Positions 37,253 to 45,736 of a DNA stretch of 64,000 bases are shown one piece after another. The stretch is from Roseivivax halodurans JCM 10272 (GTDB taxonomy: Bacteria > Pseudomonadota > Alphaproteobacteria > Rhodobacterales > Rhodobacteraceae): the NCBI RefSeq assembly GCF_000521785.1, contig NZ_JALZ01000006.1, forward strand, positions 62,001 through 126,000, read 5' to 3'. The notes below the pieces were generated by a model, which was not told the DNA's origin, ran no database searches, and saw only the letters and a program-made list of their open reading frames with translations. The position numbers and the translations under genes were made by a program. Numbering within the stretch: the first letter of the stretch is position 1; each line of letters starts with the position of its first letter.

Positions 37253-38800
37253 ATGCGACCCATCCGACTTCTGACCGGCGTTCTCACCGTGGGCGTCTGG
37301 ACACTCCTCTCGCGCGTGCTCGGGCTCGTTCGAGAGATCGTCATCCTCGCCCTGATCGGTCCGGGCCCGGTGATGGATGCCTTCGTCGCGGCATTCCGCC
37401 TGCCCAACATGTTCCGCCGGTTCTTCGCCGAGGGTGCGTTCAACGCCGCCTTCGTGCCGATGTTCTCGAAGCGCCTCGAAGCGGATGACGACCCGCTCGG
37501 CTTCGGCTCCGAGGCGCTCTCCGGCCTCGCCTTCGTGCTCCTGATCCTCACCGGCCTCGCGCTCGTCTTCATGCCCGCGCTGGTCTGGGCGACGGCCGAG
37601 GGCTTTGCCGGGGACGAGCGGTTCGACATGACGGTCGCTTATGGACGCATCGTCTTTCCCTATATCTTCTTCATCTCGATCGCGGCGCTGCTCTCGGGCG
37701 CGCTGAACGCGTCGGGCCGGTTCGCCGCTGCGGCGGCAGCCCCCGTCCTTCTGAACGTCATGGTGATAGGCGCCATGATCGCCGCGGAATATCTCGGCGG
37801 CCAGGTCGTCACGGTTCTTGTCTGGACTATACCGCTCGCGGGCGTCGCGCAGCTGGCGCTCGTCTGGATCGCGGCCGAGCGGGCGGACATCTCGCTCCGG
37901 CCACGCCGCCCCCGCTGGTCGCCCGAGATGAAGCATCTCACGCGCGTTGCGGTGCCCGCCGCGCTCGCGGGTGGGGTCATGCAGATCAACCTCCTCGTCG
38001 GCCAGCAGGTCGCCTCCAATTTCGACAAGGCGGTGGGCTGGCTCTATGCCGCCGACCGGCTCTACCAGCTGCCGCTCGGCGTCGTCGGCATCGCCGTGGG
38101 CATCGTCCTGCTTCCCGACCTCTCGCGACGCCTGAAGGCGGAAGATCACGAAGGGGGCAAGGCGGCCTTCTCGCGTGCGGGCGAGATATCCCTCGCTCTG
38201 ACCCTGCCCGCGGCCGTCGCGCTCATCGTTGTGCCGCTCCCGGTCGTCAGCGTCCTCTTCGAACGTGGTGCGACTTCAGCGTCGGACGCGCAGGCGATCG
38301 CGCTCGCCGTCGCGATCTACGGGCTCGGCCTACCCGCCTTCGTGCTGCAGAAGGTCCTCCAGCCGCTGTTCTTTGCGCGCGAGGACACGAAAACGCCGTT
38401 CCGCTACGCGGTCGTATCGATGATCGTGAACGCCGCCCTTGCCGTCGGTCTTGCACCGGTGCTCGGCTGGATCGCCCCCGCCATCGCGACGACGGCGGCC
38501 GGCTGGGTGCTGGTGATCCTCCTGGCCATCGGGGGCCGTCGCCTCGGCCCCGTCGCCCGCTTCGACACCCGATTCCGGACCCGCGTCTGGCGCGTGGCGG
38601 CCGCCTCGACCGTGATGGGCGTGGCACTCTGGGGAACGATGATCGCACTCGACCCTTTACTGGAGAGGGGCGGCGTGCGTTACGTCGCCCTAATCGTGCT
38701 GATTACCATCGGGGTCGTGATATATGCAGCCGTCGGACACGCTATCGGAGCCTTCCGGCTCTCGGAATTCCGAGACGCCTTCCGGCGCAAGCGCGGCTGA
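37253..38800 (+). CDS. murJ: lipid II flippase MurJ
   Basis: 515 residues with about 14 transmembrane segments. MATE/MVF superfamily: RVLGLVREIVILALIG at the N-terminus, DAFVAAFRLPNMFRRFFAEG, AFNAAFVPMF, NLLVGQQVASNFDKAVGWLY and ALPVVSVLFERGATSA-like segments. MurJ translocates lipid-linked peptidoglycan precursor across the inner membrane. It lies 149 bases after glnD, and its last 77 bases overlap the start of the phospholipase D-like gene in another frame. Confidence 0.97.
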   Translation: MRPIRLLTGVLTVGVWTLLSRVLGLVREIVILALIGPGPVMDAFVAAFRLPNMFRRFFAEGAFNAAFVPMFSKRLEADDDPLGFGSEALSGLAFVLLILTGLALVFMPALVWATAEGFAGDERFDMTVAYGRIVFPYIFFISIAALLSGALNASGRFAAAAAAPVLLNVMVIGAMIAAEYLGGQVVTVLVWTIPLAGVAQLALVWIAAERADISLRPRRPRWSPEMKHLTRVAVPAALAGGVMQINLLVGQQVASNFDKAVGWLYAADRLYQLPLGVVGIAVGIVLLPDLSRRLKAEDHEGGKAAFSRAGEISLALTLPAAVALIVVPLPVVSVLFERGATSASDAQAIALAVAIYGLGLPAFVLQKVLQPLFFAREDTKTPFRYAVVSMIVNAALAVGLAPVLGWIAPAIATTAAGWVLVILLAIGGRRLGPVARFDTRFRTRVWRVAAASTVMGVALWGTMIALDPLLERGGVRYVALIVLITIGVVIYAAVGHAIGAFRLSEFRDAFRRKRG

Positions 38801-40292
38801 CGCTGCCAAGCTCACTGCCTACATCACCGCCGCCGAAATCTATCCGGCTCTCGAGCGGATGGTAGCGGGCGCCAAGCGCGAGGTCCTCCTCTCGTACCGG
38901 GTGTTCGAGCCCGACACCAAGCTGCGCGCGCCCGAACTGCGTGAGCAGGGCCTCGACACGTGGCTCGACCTGCTCGACTCGGTGACGAACCGCGGCGTCA
39001 GCCTGAGGATGATCATCACCGATTTCGATCCGCTCTTCGCCGACGACCTGCACGAGCTGTCCTATCTTTCGGCAAGCTGCTTTGCCGAGCATGTGTCCGG
39101 GGACGTTCAGATCCTGCTCGCACCGCACGGGCAGGAGGTCGGATGGATCTGGCGCCGGGCGCTGTTTCTCAAGGTCGTGGAAAAGCTCAAGAAGCTGAAG
39201 GAAAAGACCAAGGACAAGCTGACCCCGATCCAGCGCAAGGTGCTCAAGGAGCGTCCCTATCTCCGTCCCGTTTCCCTCCACCAGAAGGTGGCGGTGGTCG
39301 ACGGCGCGCGCACGATCACCGGCGGGCTCGACGTCAACGAGCGGCGCTGGGACGACAACGATCACGAGCAGCCGTCGGAAGAGACCTGGCATGACGTGAG
39401 CCTCTATGCTGAGGGCGAGATCGCCCAGGCGGCGCGCGCGCATTTCGTGGAAACCTGGGCGGCGGCGTTGCGCGACGAGGCGACGTCGATGGCCGACCCG
39501 GCGGAGCCGATGAAAGAGCCGGCGCGGGTGGAGGGAACGCACGATCTGCGCTTCATCCGCACCATGTCCAAGCCGAGCAACGGCCCGTTCAGCTTCGGCC
39601 CGAAGCCCGACAAGGTTGAGCATGAAGAGGAAACCATCGCCGCCATCGGGCAGGCGAAGAAGCTCATCTACATGGAGAGCCAGTTCCTGCGCCACCGTCC
39701 GATCTCGGACGCGCTATGCGCCGCCGCGCGGAGGGAGCCGGATCTGCAATTCATCCTCCTCCTCCCGCCCGAGCCCGAGCGCATCCTCTTCGGGGGCGCG
39801 AAGAGCTGGGATGCCCGCCATGCCCACGCGCTGCAGACGCTGGCCCTGACCGACATCCGCAAGGCGTTCGGCAGCCGCGCTGCCCTGATCTCGCCCGGCC
39901 AGAAGCAGGCGGCGACCGAAGGCTTCTCGCGTGCGCTCGGCGGAGCAGGGCCGATCTACGTGCACGCCAAGGTGACGCTGATCGACGACGTCTTCGGGAT
40001 CGTCGGATCGGCCAATCTCAACGGCCGCTCGATGCGCTGGGACACCGAAGCGTCGATCCTCTTCCGCGACGAGAAACGCGCGCGCGACCTGCGCCTGCGG
40101 CTCGCATCGAAATGGATCGGCTCGCGGCTCGGCGAAGAGGATTCCGCCCGGGCCGAGACGTGGACGCATGCCGCTCAGGCCAATGCCGATCTCGCGCCGG
40201 AGAAGCGGATCGGTTTTGCGATGCCCTACCCGCTCGGCCGGGCGCGCCGCTTCTCGCGGCACCTTCCCATACTGCCCGACGAGATGTTCTGA
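38724..40292 (+). CDS. phospholipase D-like protein with two HKD motifs
   Basis: 522 residues. Two HxKxxxxD motifs: SLHQKVAVVDGARTITGG (about residue 190) and YVHAKVTLIDDVFGIVGSAN (about 412), each followed by the usual Asn/Gly stretch. These are the PLD/cardiolipin-synthase catalytic signatures. No N-terminal membrane helices, so it resembles cytoplasmic PLD-like proteins more than classical Cls. The chosen ATG lies inside murJ (77-base overlap); the first 28 residues, all within the overlap, are Ser/Ala rich and could be dispensable, but no better start is seen before about residue 46. Substrate unknown. Confidence 0.88.
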   Translation: MQPSDTLSEPSGSRNSETPSGASAADAAKLTAYITAAEIYPALERMVAGAKREVLLSYRVFEPDTKLRAPELREQGLDTWLDLLDSVTNRGVSLRMIITDFDPLFADDLHELSYLSASCFAEHVSGDVQILLAPHGQEVGWIWRRALFLKVVEKLKKLKEKTKDKLTPIQRKVLKERPYLRPVSLHQKVAVVDGARTITGGLDVNERRWDDNDHEQPSEETWHDVSLYAEGEIAQAARAHFVETWAAALRDEATSMADPAEPMKEPARVEGTHDLRFIRTMSKPSNGPFSFGPKPDKVEHEEETIAAIGQAKKLIYMESQFLRHRPISDALCAAARREPDLQFILLLPPEPERILFGGAKSWDARHAHALQTLALTDIRKAFGSRAALISPGQKQAATEGFSRALGGAGPIYVHAKVTLIDDVFGIVGSANLNGRSMRWDTEASILFRDEKRARDLRLRLASKWIGSRLGEEDSARAETWTHAAQANADLAPEKRIGFAMPYPLGRARRFSRHLPILPDEMF

Positions 40293-40296
40293 AGCC

Positions 40297-40977
40297 TCAG
40301 CGCCGGATACGTGCGATCAACCGCCGCGTTCCGCCCGGCACCATGAGCATCGTCAGTCCGAACCCGCAGACGAATCCGCCGACCTCGGCCACCCACCACG
40401 GGCCCCCGCCGAAGAGCAGGCCGAAGACGAGCTGCAGCCCGAGCAGGACGCCGATCAGCGAGAATGCGCGCAGCTGCGCCTCGCCGAGCCGCTTGGCACG
40501 GATCCAGGCGAGATAGGTGAACGCTCCGATGAGCCCGTAGACCGGGGGAAAGCCTCCGTAGAGCGGCGTGCCGATGCCCAGAGCCGCATAGATCAGCGCG
40601 CCGCCCGCCGCCGAGCCGAAGAAGATGCCAAGCGTACGGCCCTGTCCAAGCGCCTCCGCCACCATCTTGCCGAGGGCGAGCAGCATCACGCAGGCAAAAA
40701 GCGTCGAGGTGAAGGCGCCGTTGACGAAGGGATAGGTCACGAGCCGCATCACGTGCTCTGGGGGAAAGCTCCTTGTCTGCGCCATCCAGCCGAGGATCTC
40801 GCCCGAGAACGCGAAGCGCTCGATCGCGGCAACCCGCCAGCCGATCGCTTCCGGTCCGCCGGCAAGTCCGCGAGCGCCGAGCGAGAAGGTCAGCTCCGCG
40901 ACCGCCATCACGCCGAAGAGCGCAGGGATCGCGGGAGGGATCGGGTTCACCGGGCTGGCATTGTGATGGCTGGGCAC
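40297..40977 (-). CDS. rhomboid-fold membrane protein lacking the catalytic Ser/His (pseudo-protease)
   Basis: 226 residues with about six transmembrane segments. Rhomboid topology and landmarks are recognisable: MRLVTYPFVNGAFTSTLFAC, GRTLGIFFGSAAGGALIY, GGFPPVYGLIGAF and AEVGGFVCGFGL. In active rhomboids the nucleophile sits in GxSG before a FGLxGA motif; here the corresponding stretch reads GGFPPVYGLIGA, with no Ser. The catalytic His normally in AHxGGFxxG is Glu (AEVGGFVCG). It is therefore probably a non-proteolytic rhomboid homologue. Converges with the PLD gene, 4 bases between stops. Confidence 0.85.
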   Translation of the reverse strand: MPSHHNASPVNPIPPAIPALFGVMAVAELTFSLGARGLAGGPEAIGWRVAAIERFAFSGEILGWMAQTRSFPPEHVMRLVTYPFVNGAFTSTLFACVMLLALGKMVAEALGQGRTLGIFFGSAAGGALIYAALGIGTPLYGGFPPVYGLIGAFTYLAWIRAKRLGEAQLRAFSLIGVLLGLQLVFGLLFGGGPWWVAEVGGFVCGFGLTMLMVPGGTRRLIARIRR

Positions 40978-41089
40978 GCGGCACCTCCGGGGCTCTTTGT
41001 CGCGCCTGACTACAAGGCGGCCGGCCGGATGGCCAGCACGGGCGCACGGCCTAGCTACCCTGCGTCCCGCCCGCTCCCGGAGCGCCCGA

Positions 41090-42415
41090 ATGTCCGACCG
41101 CGACCGTTATCTCTCCCGCCCTCTGCCGGTGCCCTCGCGACGCCTCGGCCGTCTCGTGCGCATCGGCGGGCTGACCGGGGGCCTCGTGGGCCGCGCCGCC
41201 TGGGTCGGAGCCGGGGAACTCGCACGCGGACGGCGTCCCGATTTCGAGCGGCTGATGCTGACACCGGCCAACGCCGCCCGCGTGACGGTCGAACTCGCGC
41301 GGATGCGCGGCGCCGCTATGAAGCTCGGCCAGCTCATCTCCATGGAAGCGGGCGAGTACCTTGCCCCAGAGCTTTCGGAGATCCTCGCGAGCCTCCGCTC
41401 CGAGGCGCATGCGATGCCCGGCCCGCAGCTGAAGAAAGTGCTCGCGGACAATCTGGGGCGGGATTTCCTTAAACGGTTCCGGAAATTCGACGTCACGCCC
41501 ATCGCCGCCGCCTCGATCGGGCAGGTTCATCGCGCGGTGACGAAGGACGGGGCGGAGCTGGCGATCAAGGTGCAATATCCGGGCGTGCGCGAGAGCATCG
41601 ACAGCGACATCGCCAATCTCGGTGCCGTCATCCGGTGGTCGGGCTTGGTGCCCCGCGGCCTCGACCTCGCGCCGCTTCTCGAGGACGCGCGGAGCCAGCT
41701 TCACGAGGAAGCGGATTATGCCGCCGAAGCGGAGTCGATGACGCGCTTTGCGGACCTTCTCGAGGGCGACGCCCATTTCGCCGTGCCCCGCCCTCATCCG
41801 GAGCTCTGCACCCGCGACGTCCTCGCGATGGAGTTCATGCCCGGCATCCCGGTCGAGCGGATGACCTCCGCACCGCAGAAGTTGCGCGACGGGATCGCCG
41901 AACGGCTCATCGCGCTCCTGCTGCGCGAGCTCTTCGAGTTCCGCCTGATCCAGACCGATCCTAACTTTGCCAATTACCGCTACGACGAGACCGAAGGCCG
42001 GATCGTCCTGCTCGATTTCGGCGCGACCCGAAGCTATCCGGAGCCTCTGGTCGAGGATTTCCGAGCCCTGCTGCGCGCAGGCCTTGCCGAGGATCGGTGC
42101 GCCATGCAGGAGGCCGCGACACGGATCGGCTACCTGAACTCGGACCTCCCGCCTGCGCGCCTCTCGGTGCTGCTCGAAATGATGGAGATGTGCTTTGCCC
42201 CGCTCCGTCAGACGTCCCCCTTCGACTTTGGGGCCTCGGACCTGCCGAGGCGCCTCACCGAGGCCGGGATCGCGCTCGGACGCGACCGCGAGATCGTGCC
42301 GGTGCCGCCGACGGACGCGCTGTTCCTCCAGCGCAAGGTGGCGGGAATTTACCTTCTTTCGGCACGGCTCGGGGCCCGCGTCGCGCTTCGACCTCTGGTC
42401 GCCCCCTACGTCTGA
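41090..42415 (+). CDS. UbiB/ABC1 (AarF) family atypical kinase-like protein
   Basis: 441 residues from the ATG at 41090. Family motifs: the KxGQ segment MKLGQLISMEAGEYLAPELSEILASLR (about residue 79), the Ala-rich loop TPIAAASIGQVHRA, AIKVQYPGVRESIDSD, the DxN motif TDPNFANYRYD, and VLLDFGATR. The family supports ubiquinone biosynthesis or lipid homeostasis through ATPase activity. C-terminal transmembrane helices of UbiB proper are not evident, so this is likely an ABC1 paralogue rather than the ubi-operon UbiB. Confidence 0.88.
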   Translation: MSDRDRYLSRPLPVPSRRLGRLVRIGGLTGGLVGRAAWVGAGELARGRRPDFERLMLTPANAARVTVELARMRGAAMKLGQLISMEAGEYLAPELSEILASLRSEAHAMPGPQLKKVLADNLGRDFLKRFRKFDVTPIAAASIGQVHRAVTKDGAELAIKVQYPGVRESIDSDIANLGAVIRWSGLVPRGLDLAPLLEDARSQLHEEADYAAEAESMTRFADLLEGDAHFAVPRPHPELCTRDVLAMEFMPGIPVERMTSAPQKLRDGIAERLIALLLRELFEFRLIQTDPNFANYRYDETEGRIVLLDFGATRSYPEPLVEDFRALLRAGLAEDRCAMQEAATRIGYLNSDLPPARLSVLLEMMEMCFAPLRQTSPFDFGASDLPRRLTEAGIALGRDREIVPVPPTDALFLQRKVAGIYLLSARLGARVALRPLVAPYV

Positions 42416-42516
42416 CGTTCGGTGCGCCTGCGCACAACGCCGGTCCTCTTTCGACAATTTCGCGAGACGGGGCGCAGACCTATTCTTGAGGAACACGTCC
42501 ACACGGGATCGACATC

Positions 42517-42993
42517 ATGACCACCAAAGCCCCACCCGACATGAGGATCGGGCACGTCCACCTGCGCGTCTCGGATCTGGAACGCTCGATCGCGTTCTAC
42601 CGCGACGTCCTCGGCCTGACGCTCATGCAGCGTTACGGCTCCAAGGCCGCGTTCCTCTCTGCGGGCGGCTATCACCATCACATCGGGCTCAACACCTGGG
42701 GCAGCGAGGGTGCACCGCCGGCTCCGACAGGTCACCCGGGGCTGTTCCACACTGCGTTCCTTTTCCCGGACCGAGCCTCGCTGGGCGCGGCGCTGAAACA
42801 GGCGATCGCGGCCGGGGTCGAGATCGAGGGCGCGGCGGATCACGGCGTGTCCGAGGCGGTCTATTTTTCGGATCCCGACGGCAACGGGATCGAGATCTAC
42901 CGCGACCGTGCCGAGGCGGAGTGGCCTCGCGACGGGGCAGGAAATCTCGCGATCATCAACGCCCCGCTCGACCTCGAGGCGCTTCTGGCCTAG
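42517..42993 (+). CDS. VOC family (glyoxalase/extradiol dioxygenase-like) protein
   Basis: 158 residues. Vicinal-oxygen-chelate fold with paired beta-alpha-beta-beta-beta units: IGHVHLRVSDLERSIAFYRD, LSAGGYHHHIGLNTWGS, LFHTAFLFPDRASLG, and SEAVYFSDPDGNGIEIYRD. Metal ligands are likely the His in GHVHL, the His in HHHIGLN, and the Glu in IEIYRD. Resembles CatE-like catechol-2,3-dioxygenase paralogues of Bacillus and many soil bacteria, but a dioxygenase activity is unproven. It stands alone, with about 100 bases on its 5' side. Confidence 0.86.
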   Translation: MTTKAPPDMRIGHVHLRVSDLERSIAFYRDVLGLTLMQRYGSKAAFLSAGGYHHHIGLNTWGSEGAPPAPTGHPGLFHTAFLFPDRASLGAALKQAIAAGVEIEGAADHGVSEAVYFSDPDGNGIEIYRDRAEAEWPRDGAGNLAIINAPLDLEALLA

Positions 42994-43066
42994 GCCGCCT
43001 GACCCGGGTGGACCTTTGCGGCGCCCGGGACTAGCGTCGCGCCCGCACCAGAGACGAGGGCAGACC

Positions 43067-43939
43067 ATGGCGACCGGGCGCAACATCCGCACGTATTTCG
43101 AAGGCGAATGGCACGAGGGGGATGTGCCCGTCATGCGCGCGGCGGATCACGGGGCGTGGCTCGGCTCGACGGTCTTCGACGGCGCGCGGTTCATCGACGG
43201 CGTGGCCCCGGATCTTGACCGCCACTGCGCCCGCACCAACCGCTCGGCAGAGGCGTTGATGATCGCCCCCACCATGAGCGGCGAGGAGATCTTCCAGATC
43301 GCCTGCGAGGGCCTGCGGATGTTCCCGAAATCCGCGCCTGTCTACGTCCGGCCGATGTACTGGTCCACGGACAGCGAGCCTTCCGCGATCATGCCCAAGA
43401 TCGGCGAGAGCCATACCGGCTTCGCGCTCTGCCTCGAGGAGTTCCCGATGCTGCCCGACGAGCACCTTGTCTCGCTCGGCCGCACGCGCTTCCGCCGTCC
43501 GGTGCTCGAGGACAACGTGGTGAACGCCAAGGCCGGAGCGCTTTACGCCAACAACGCGCGGATGCTGCGCGACGTGGGGCTGCGCGGCTTCGAGAACGCG
43601 CTCGTCGCCGACGCCATGGGCAACGTGGCCGAAACCGCGACGTCGAACGTCTTCATGGTCCGCGACGGCGTCGTCTTCACCCCTATCCCGAACGGAACCT
43701 TCCTTGCCGGGATCACGCGGGCGCGTCACATCGAGAACCTGCGCGCCGACGGCTTCGAGGTGGTCGAGACGGTCCTGACCTTCCGCGACTTCCAGGAAGC
43801 CGACGAGATCTTCCTCACCGGCAACCTCAACAAGGTGACGCCGGTCGGCCAGTTCGAAGACACCTATTACCAGTTCGGCCCCATCACCCGGCGTGCGCGT
43901 GAGATCTACTGGGACTGGGCGGCCTCGCAGACGGTCTAG
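43067..43939 (+). CDS. branched-chain aminotransferase-like PLP enzyme (fold type IV)
   Basis: 290 residues. Fold-type IV transaminase: RAADHGAWLGSTVFDGARF near residue 25, PVYVRPMYWS, the catalytic Lys in NVVNAKAGALYANNARM (about residue 155), DAMGNVAETATSNVFMV, TPIPNGTFLAGITRARHIENL and the LTGNLNKVTPV loop. Such proteins are IlvE (branched-chain amino acids) or the related D-amino-acid/4-amino-4-deoxychorismate enzymes. The sequence is a Rhodobacteraceae IlvE-like paralogue. Start ATG at 43067, preceded by GACGAGGGCAG. Confidence 0.88.
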   Translation: MATGRNIRTYFEGEWHEGDVPVMRAADHGAWLGSTVFDGARFIDGVAPDLDRHCARTNRSAEALMIAPTMSGEEIFQIACEGLRMFPKSAPVYVRPMYWSTDSEPSAIMPKIGESHTGFALCLEEFPMLPDEHLVSLGRTRFRRPVLEDNVVNAKAGALYANNARMLRDVGLRGFENALVADAMGNVAETATSNVFMVRDGVVFTPIPNGTFLAGITRARHIENLRADGFEVVETVLTFRDFQEADEIFLTGNLNKVTPVGQFEDTYYQFGPITRRAREIYWDWAASQTV

Positions 43940-44020
43940 AGCGGGCAAACTTCGCTGCGCTCGTCGGCGGTTGCCTGGATCCGCCCCCTGCGCCATGATC
44001 CCGCCCCGAGGAGAACCATC

Positions 44021-44476
44021 ATGCGCAAGTTCCTTGTCGTCCTCGACGACAGCCGCGAATGCCTCAACGCGATGCGGTTTGCCGCGATGCGGGCGTCCAA
44101 GACCGGCGGCGGCGTGGCCGTCCTGTCCGTCATCCCGCCCGACGAGTTCAACCATTGGGTCGGCGTCGGCGAGATCATGCGAGAGGAGAGCCGCGAGCGC
44201 ATCACCGCGCATTTCGAGGTCTTCGCCAAGTGGATGCGGGACCGGCAGAAGGTCGACCCCGAGCTGGTGATCCGCGAAGGCGATCCGGTGACCCAGATCA
44301 TCGCGCAGGTGGACGAGGATCCCGATATCGGCGTTCTGGTTCTCGGGGCCGGTACCGACAAGCAGGGCCCCGGCCCGCTGGTGACGCAGCTCACGCGCAT
44401 CGCCGGCAACCTTCCGATCCCCATCACCGTGGTGCCCGGCGACCTCTCGAAGGAACGCCTCGAAGCGATCACCTGA
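44021..44476 (+). CDS. universal stress protein (UspA family)
   Basis: 151 residues. Single Usp domain: KFLVVLDDSRECLNAMRFAAMRA at the N-terminus, VLSVIPPDEFNHWVGVGEIM, ELVIREGDPVTQIIAQV, and the ATP-binding-type signature VLGAGTDKQGPGPLVTQL with the Gly-rich loop G-x2-G-x9-G(S/T)-like spacing only partly kept. GAGGAGAACC precedes the ATG. It lies upstream of the NifU-type gene, separated by 134 bases that contain a large palindrome. Confidence 0.92.
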   Translation: MRKFLVVLDDSRECLNAMRFAAMRASKTGGGVAVLSVIPPDEFNHWVGVGEIMREESRERITAHFEVFAKWMRDRQKVDPELVIREGDPVTQIIAQVDEDPDIGVLVLGAGTDKQGPGPLVTQLTRIAGNLPIPITVVPGDLSKERLEAIT

Positions 44477-44527
44477 GCCAACCATCGGGCGAAAAGCGGA
44501 TCGCGCCGAAGGCCCACTCTGGGCCGC

Positions 44528-44560
44528 GGTCAAAGTTTAGAATTGTTCCAAACCTTGACC
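44528..44560 (+). promoter_or_regulatory. 33-bp palindrome, candidate Irr-type iron-control operator
   Basis: A core GTTTAGAA-TTG-TTCCAAAC (44535-44553, one mismatched pair) resembles the Irr/ICE box of alphaproteobacteria. Outer arms GGTCAA (44528-44533) and TTGACC (44555-44560) share exactly the same centre of symmetry at 44544. The right arm TTGACC could also serve as a -35 element, which would let a bound protein block transcription of the downstream Fe-S gene. Confidence 0.55.
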
Positions 44561-44610
44561 CTGTGCGGCGGCATGCGCATATTCCGGTCAACCACGAAAG
44601 GGGCCTGCCC

Positions 44611-45180
44611 ATGTTCATCCAGACCGAATCGACCCCCAACCCGGCGACGCTCAAGTTCCTGCCGGGCCAGACGGTGCTCGAAGCGGGCACCGCGGACTTC
44701 CCCTCGGCCGAGGGCGCGGGATCCTCGCCGCTCGCTCAGCGCCTCTTCTCGGTGAACGGCGTGCGCGGCGTCTTCCTCGGCAACGATTTCGTCACCGTGA
44801 CCAAGGCGGAAGAAACCGACTGGGACCACGTGAAGCCCGCGATCCTCGGCGCGATCATGGAGCACTTCCAGTCCGGCCAGCCGGTCATGGCGGACGGCGC
44901 GATGGAGGCCGCCGGTGACGGCCATGCCGAGCATACCGGCGAGGACGGCGAGATCGTCGGCCAGATCAAGGAACTGCTCGACACCCGCGTGCGTCCGGCG
45001 GTTGCTCAGGACGGCGGCGACATCACCTTCCACGGCTTCGAGCGGGGTGTCGTCTACCTCCACATGCAGGGCGCCTGCGCCGGCTGCCCGTCTTCGACGC
45101 TCACTCTGAAGATGGGCATCGAGAACCTGCTGCGGCATTACATTCCGGAAGTGACGGAGGTCCGGCCGGTTGGCGTCTGA
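44611..45180 (+). CDS. NifU-type iron-sulfur cluster scaffold/carrier protein
   Basis: 189 residues. N-terminal Nfu_N domain (about 1-85: MFIQTESTPNPATLKFLPGQ, FSVNGVRGVFLGNDFVTVTK) and C-terminal NifU domain (about 115-185) with RPAVAQDGGDITFHGFE and the CAGC cluster-binding motif in GACAGCPSSTLTLKMGIENLL. Such proteins carry [4Fe-4S] clusters to apo-targets. Start ATG with GAAAGGGG upstream. The palindrome 50-80 bases upstream suggests iron control. tsaB begins inside its last codons. Confidence 0.95.
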   Translation: MFIQTESTPNPATLKFLPGQTVLEAGTADFPSAEGAGSSPLAQRLFSVNGVRGVFLGNDFVTVTKAEETDWDHVKPAILGAIMEHFQSGQPVMADGAMEAAGDGHAEHTGEDGEIVGQIKELLDTRVRPAVAQDGGDITFHGFERGVVYLHMQGACAGCPSSTLTLKMGIENLLRHYIPEVTEVRPVGV

Positions 45181-45736
45181 CCCCATCGTCCTCGGCTTCG
45201 ACACATCGGCCGCGCATTGCGCGGCCGCTTTGCTGTGTGGCGACCTGGTTCTTTCGGTCCGCGGAGAGGGAATGGCGCGGGGACAGGCCGAACGACTGAT
45301 CCCGCTCATCGAGGACATCCTGGCCGAAGCGGGTCTCACTTGGCGCGACCTCGCGCGGGTCGGCGTCGGCATCGGCCCGGGAAACTTCACCGGCATCCGC
45401 ATTTCCGTCGCCGCGGCGCGCGGGCTTGCGATGTCGCTCGGCATCCCGGCGATCGGCATCTCCACCCACGACGCAATCGGCGGGCCCTGCCCAGCGGTCC
45501 CTGCCCCGCGCGAGCAGGCATATCTGCGGGACGCCGAAGGGCGCATCACCCTCAGCCCGCGCACCGAGGTGCCCACGAACGCCTCCTGGCCGCCCGCCTG
45601 CGGCGCGCTGGCCGTCTCCATCGCGACTCTCGCCCGCGACCGGGTGCCGGGACCGCCTCCCGCACCGCTCTATGCCCGGCCGGCGGATGCGGCTCCGGCG
45701 CGGGACGCGCCACCGGTCATCCTCGATGACGCCTGA
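45170..45736 (+). CDS. tsaB: tRNA threonylcarbamoyladenosine biosynthesis protein TsaB
   Basis: 188 residues. TsaB partners TsaD and TsaE in making t6A37 of ANN-decoding tRNAs. ASKHA fold, N-terminal half typical: VLGFDTSAAHCAAALL, RGQAERLIPLIEDILAEAGL and GVGIGPGNFTGIRISVAAARGLA. The C-terminal half is reduced relative to E. coli TsaB. Translation probably starts at TTG at 45170, with GGAGG 9 bases upstream, overlapping the NifU-type gene by 11 bases; rimI starts inside its end. Confidence 0.93.
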   Translation: MASDPIVLGFDTSAAHCAAALLCGDLVLSVRGEGMARGQAERLIPLIEDILAEAGLTWRDLARVGVGIGPGNFTGIRISVAAARGLAMSLGIPAIGISTHDAIGGPCPAVPAPREQAYLRDAEGRITLSPRTEVPTNASWPPACGALAVSIATLARDRVPGPPPAPLYARPADAAPARDAPPVILDDA

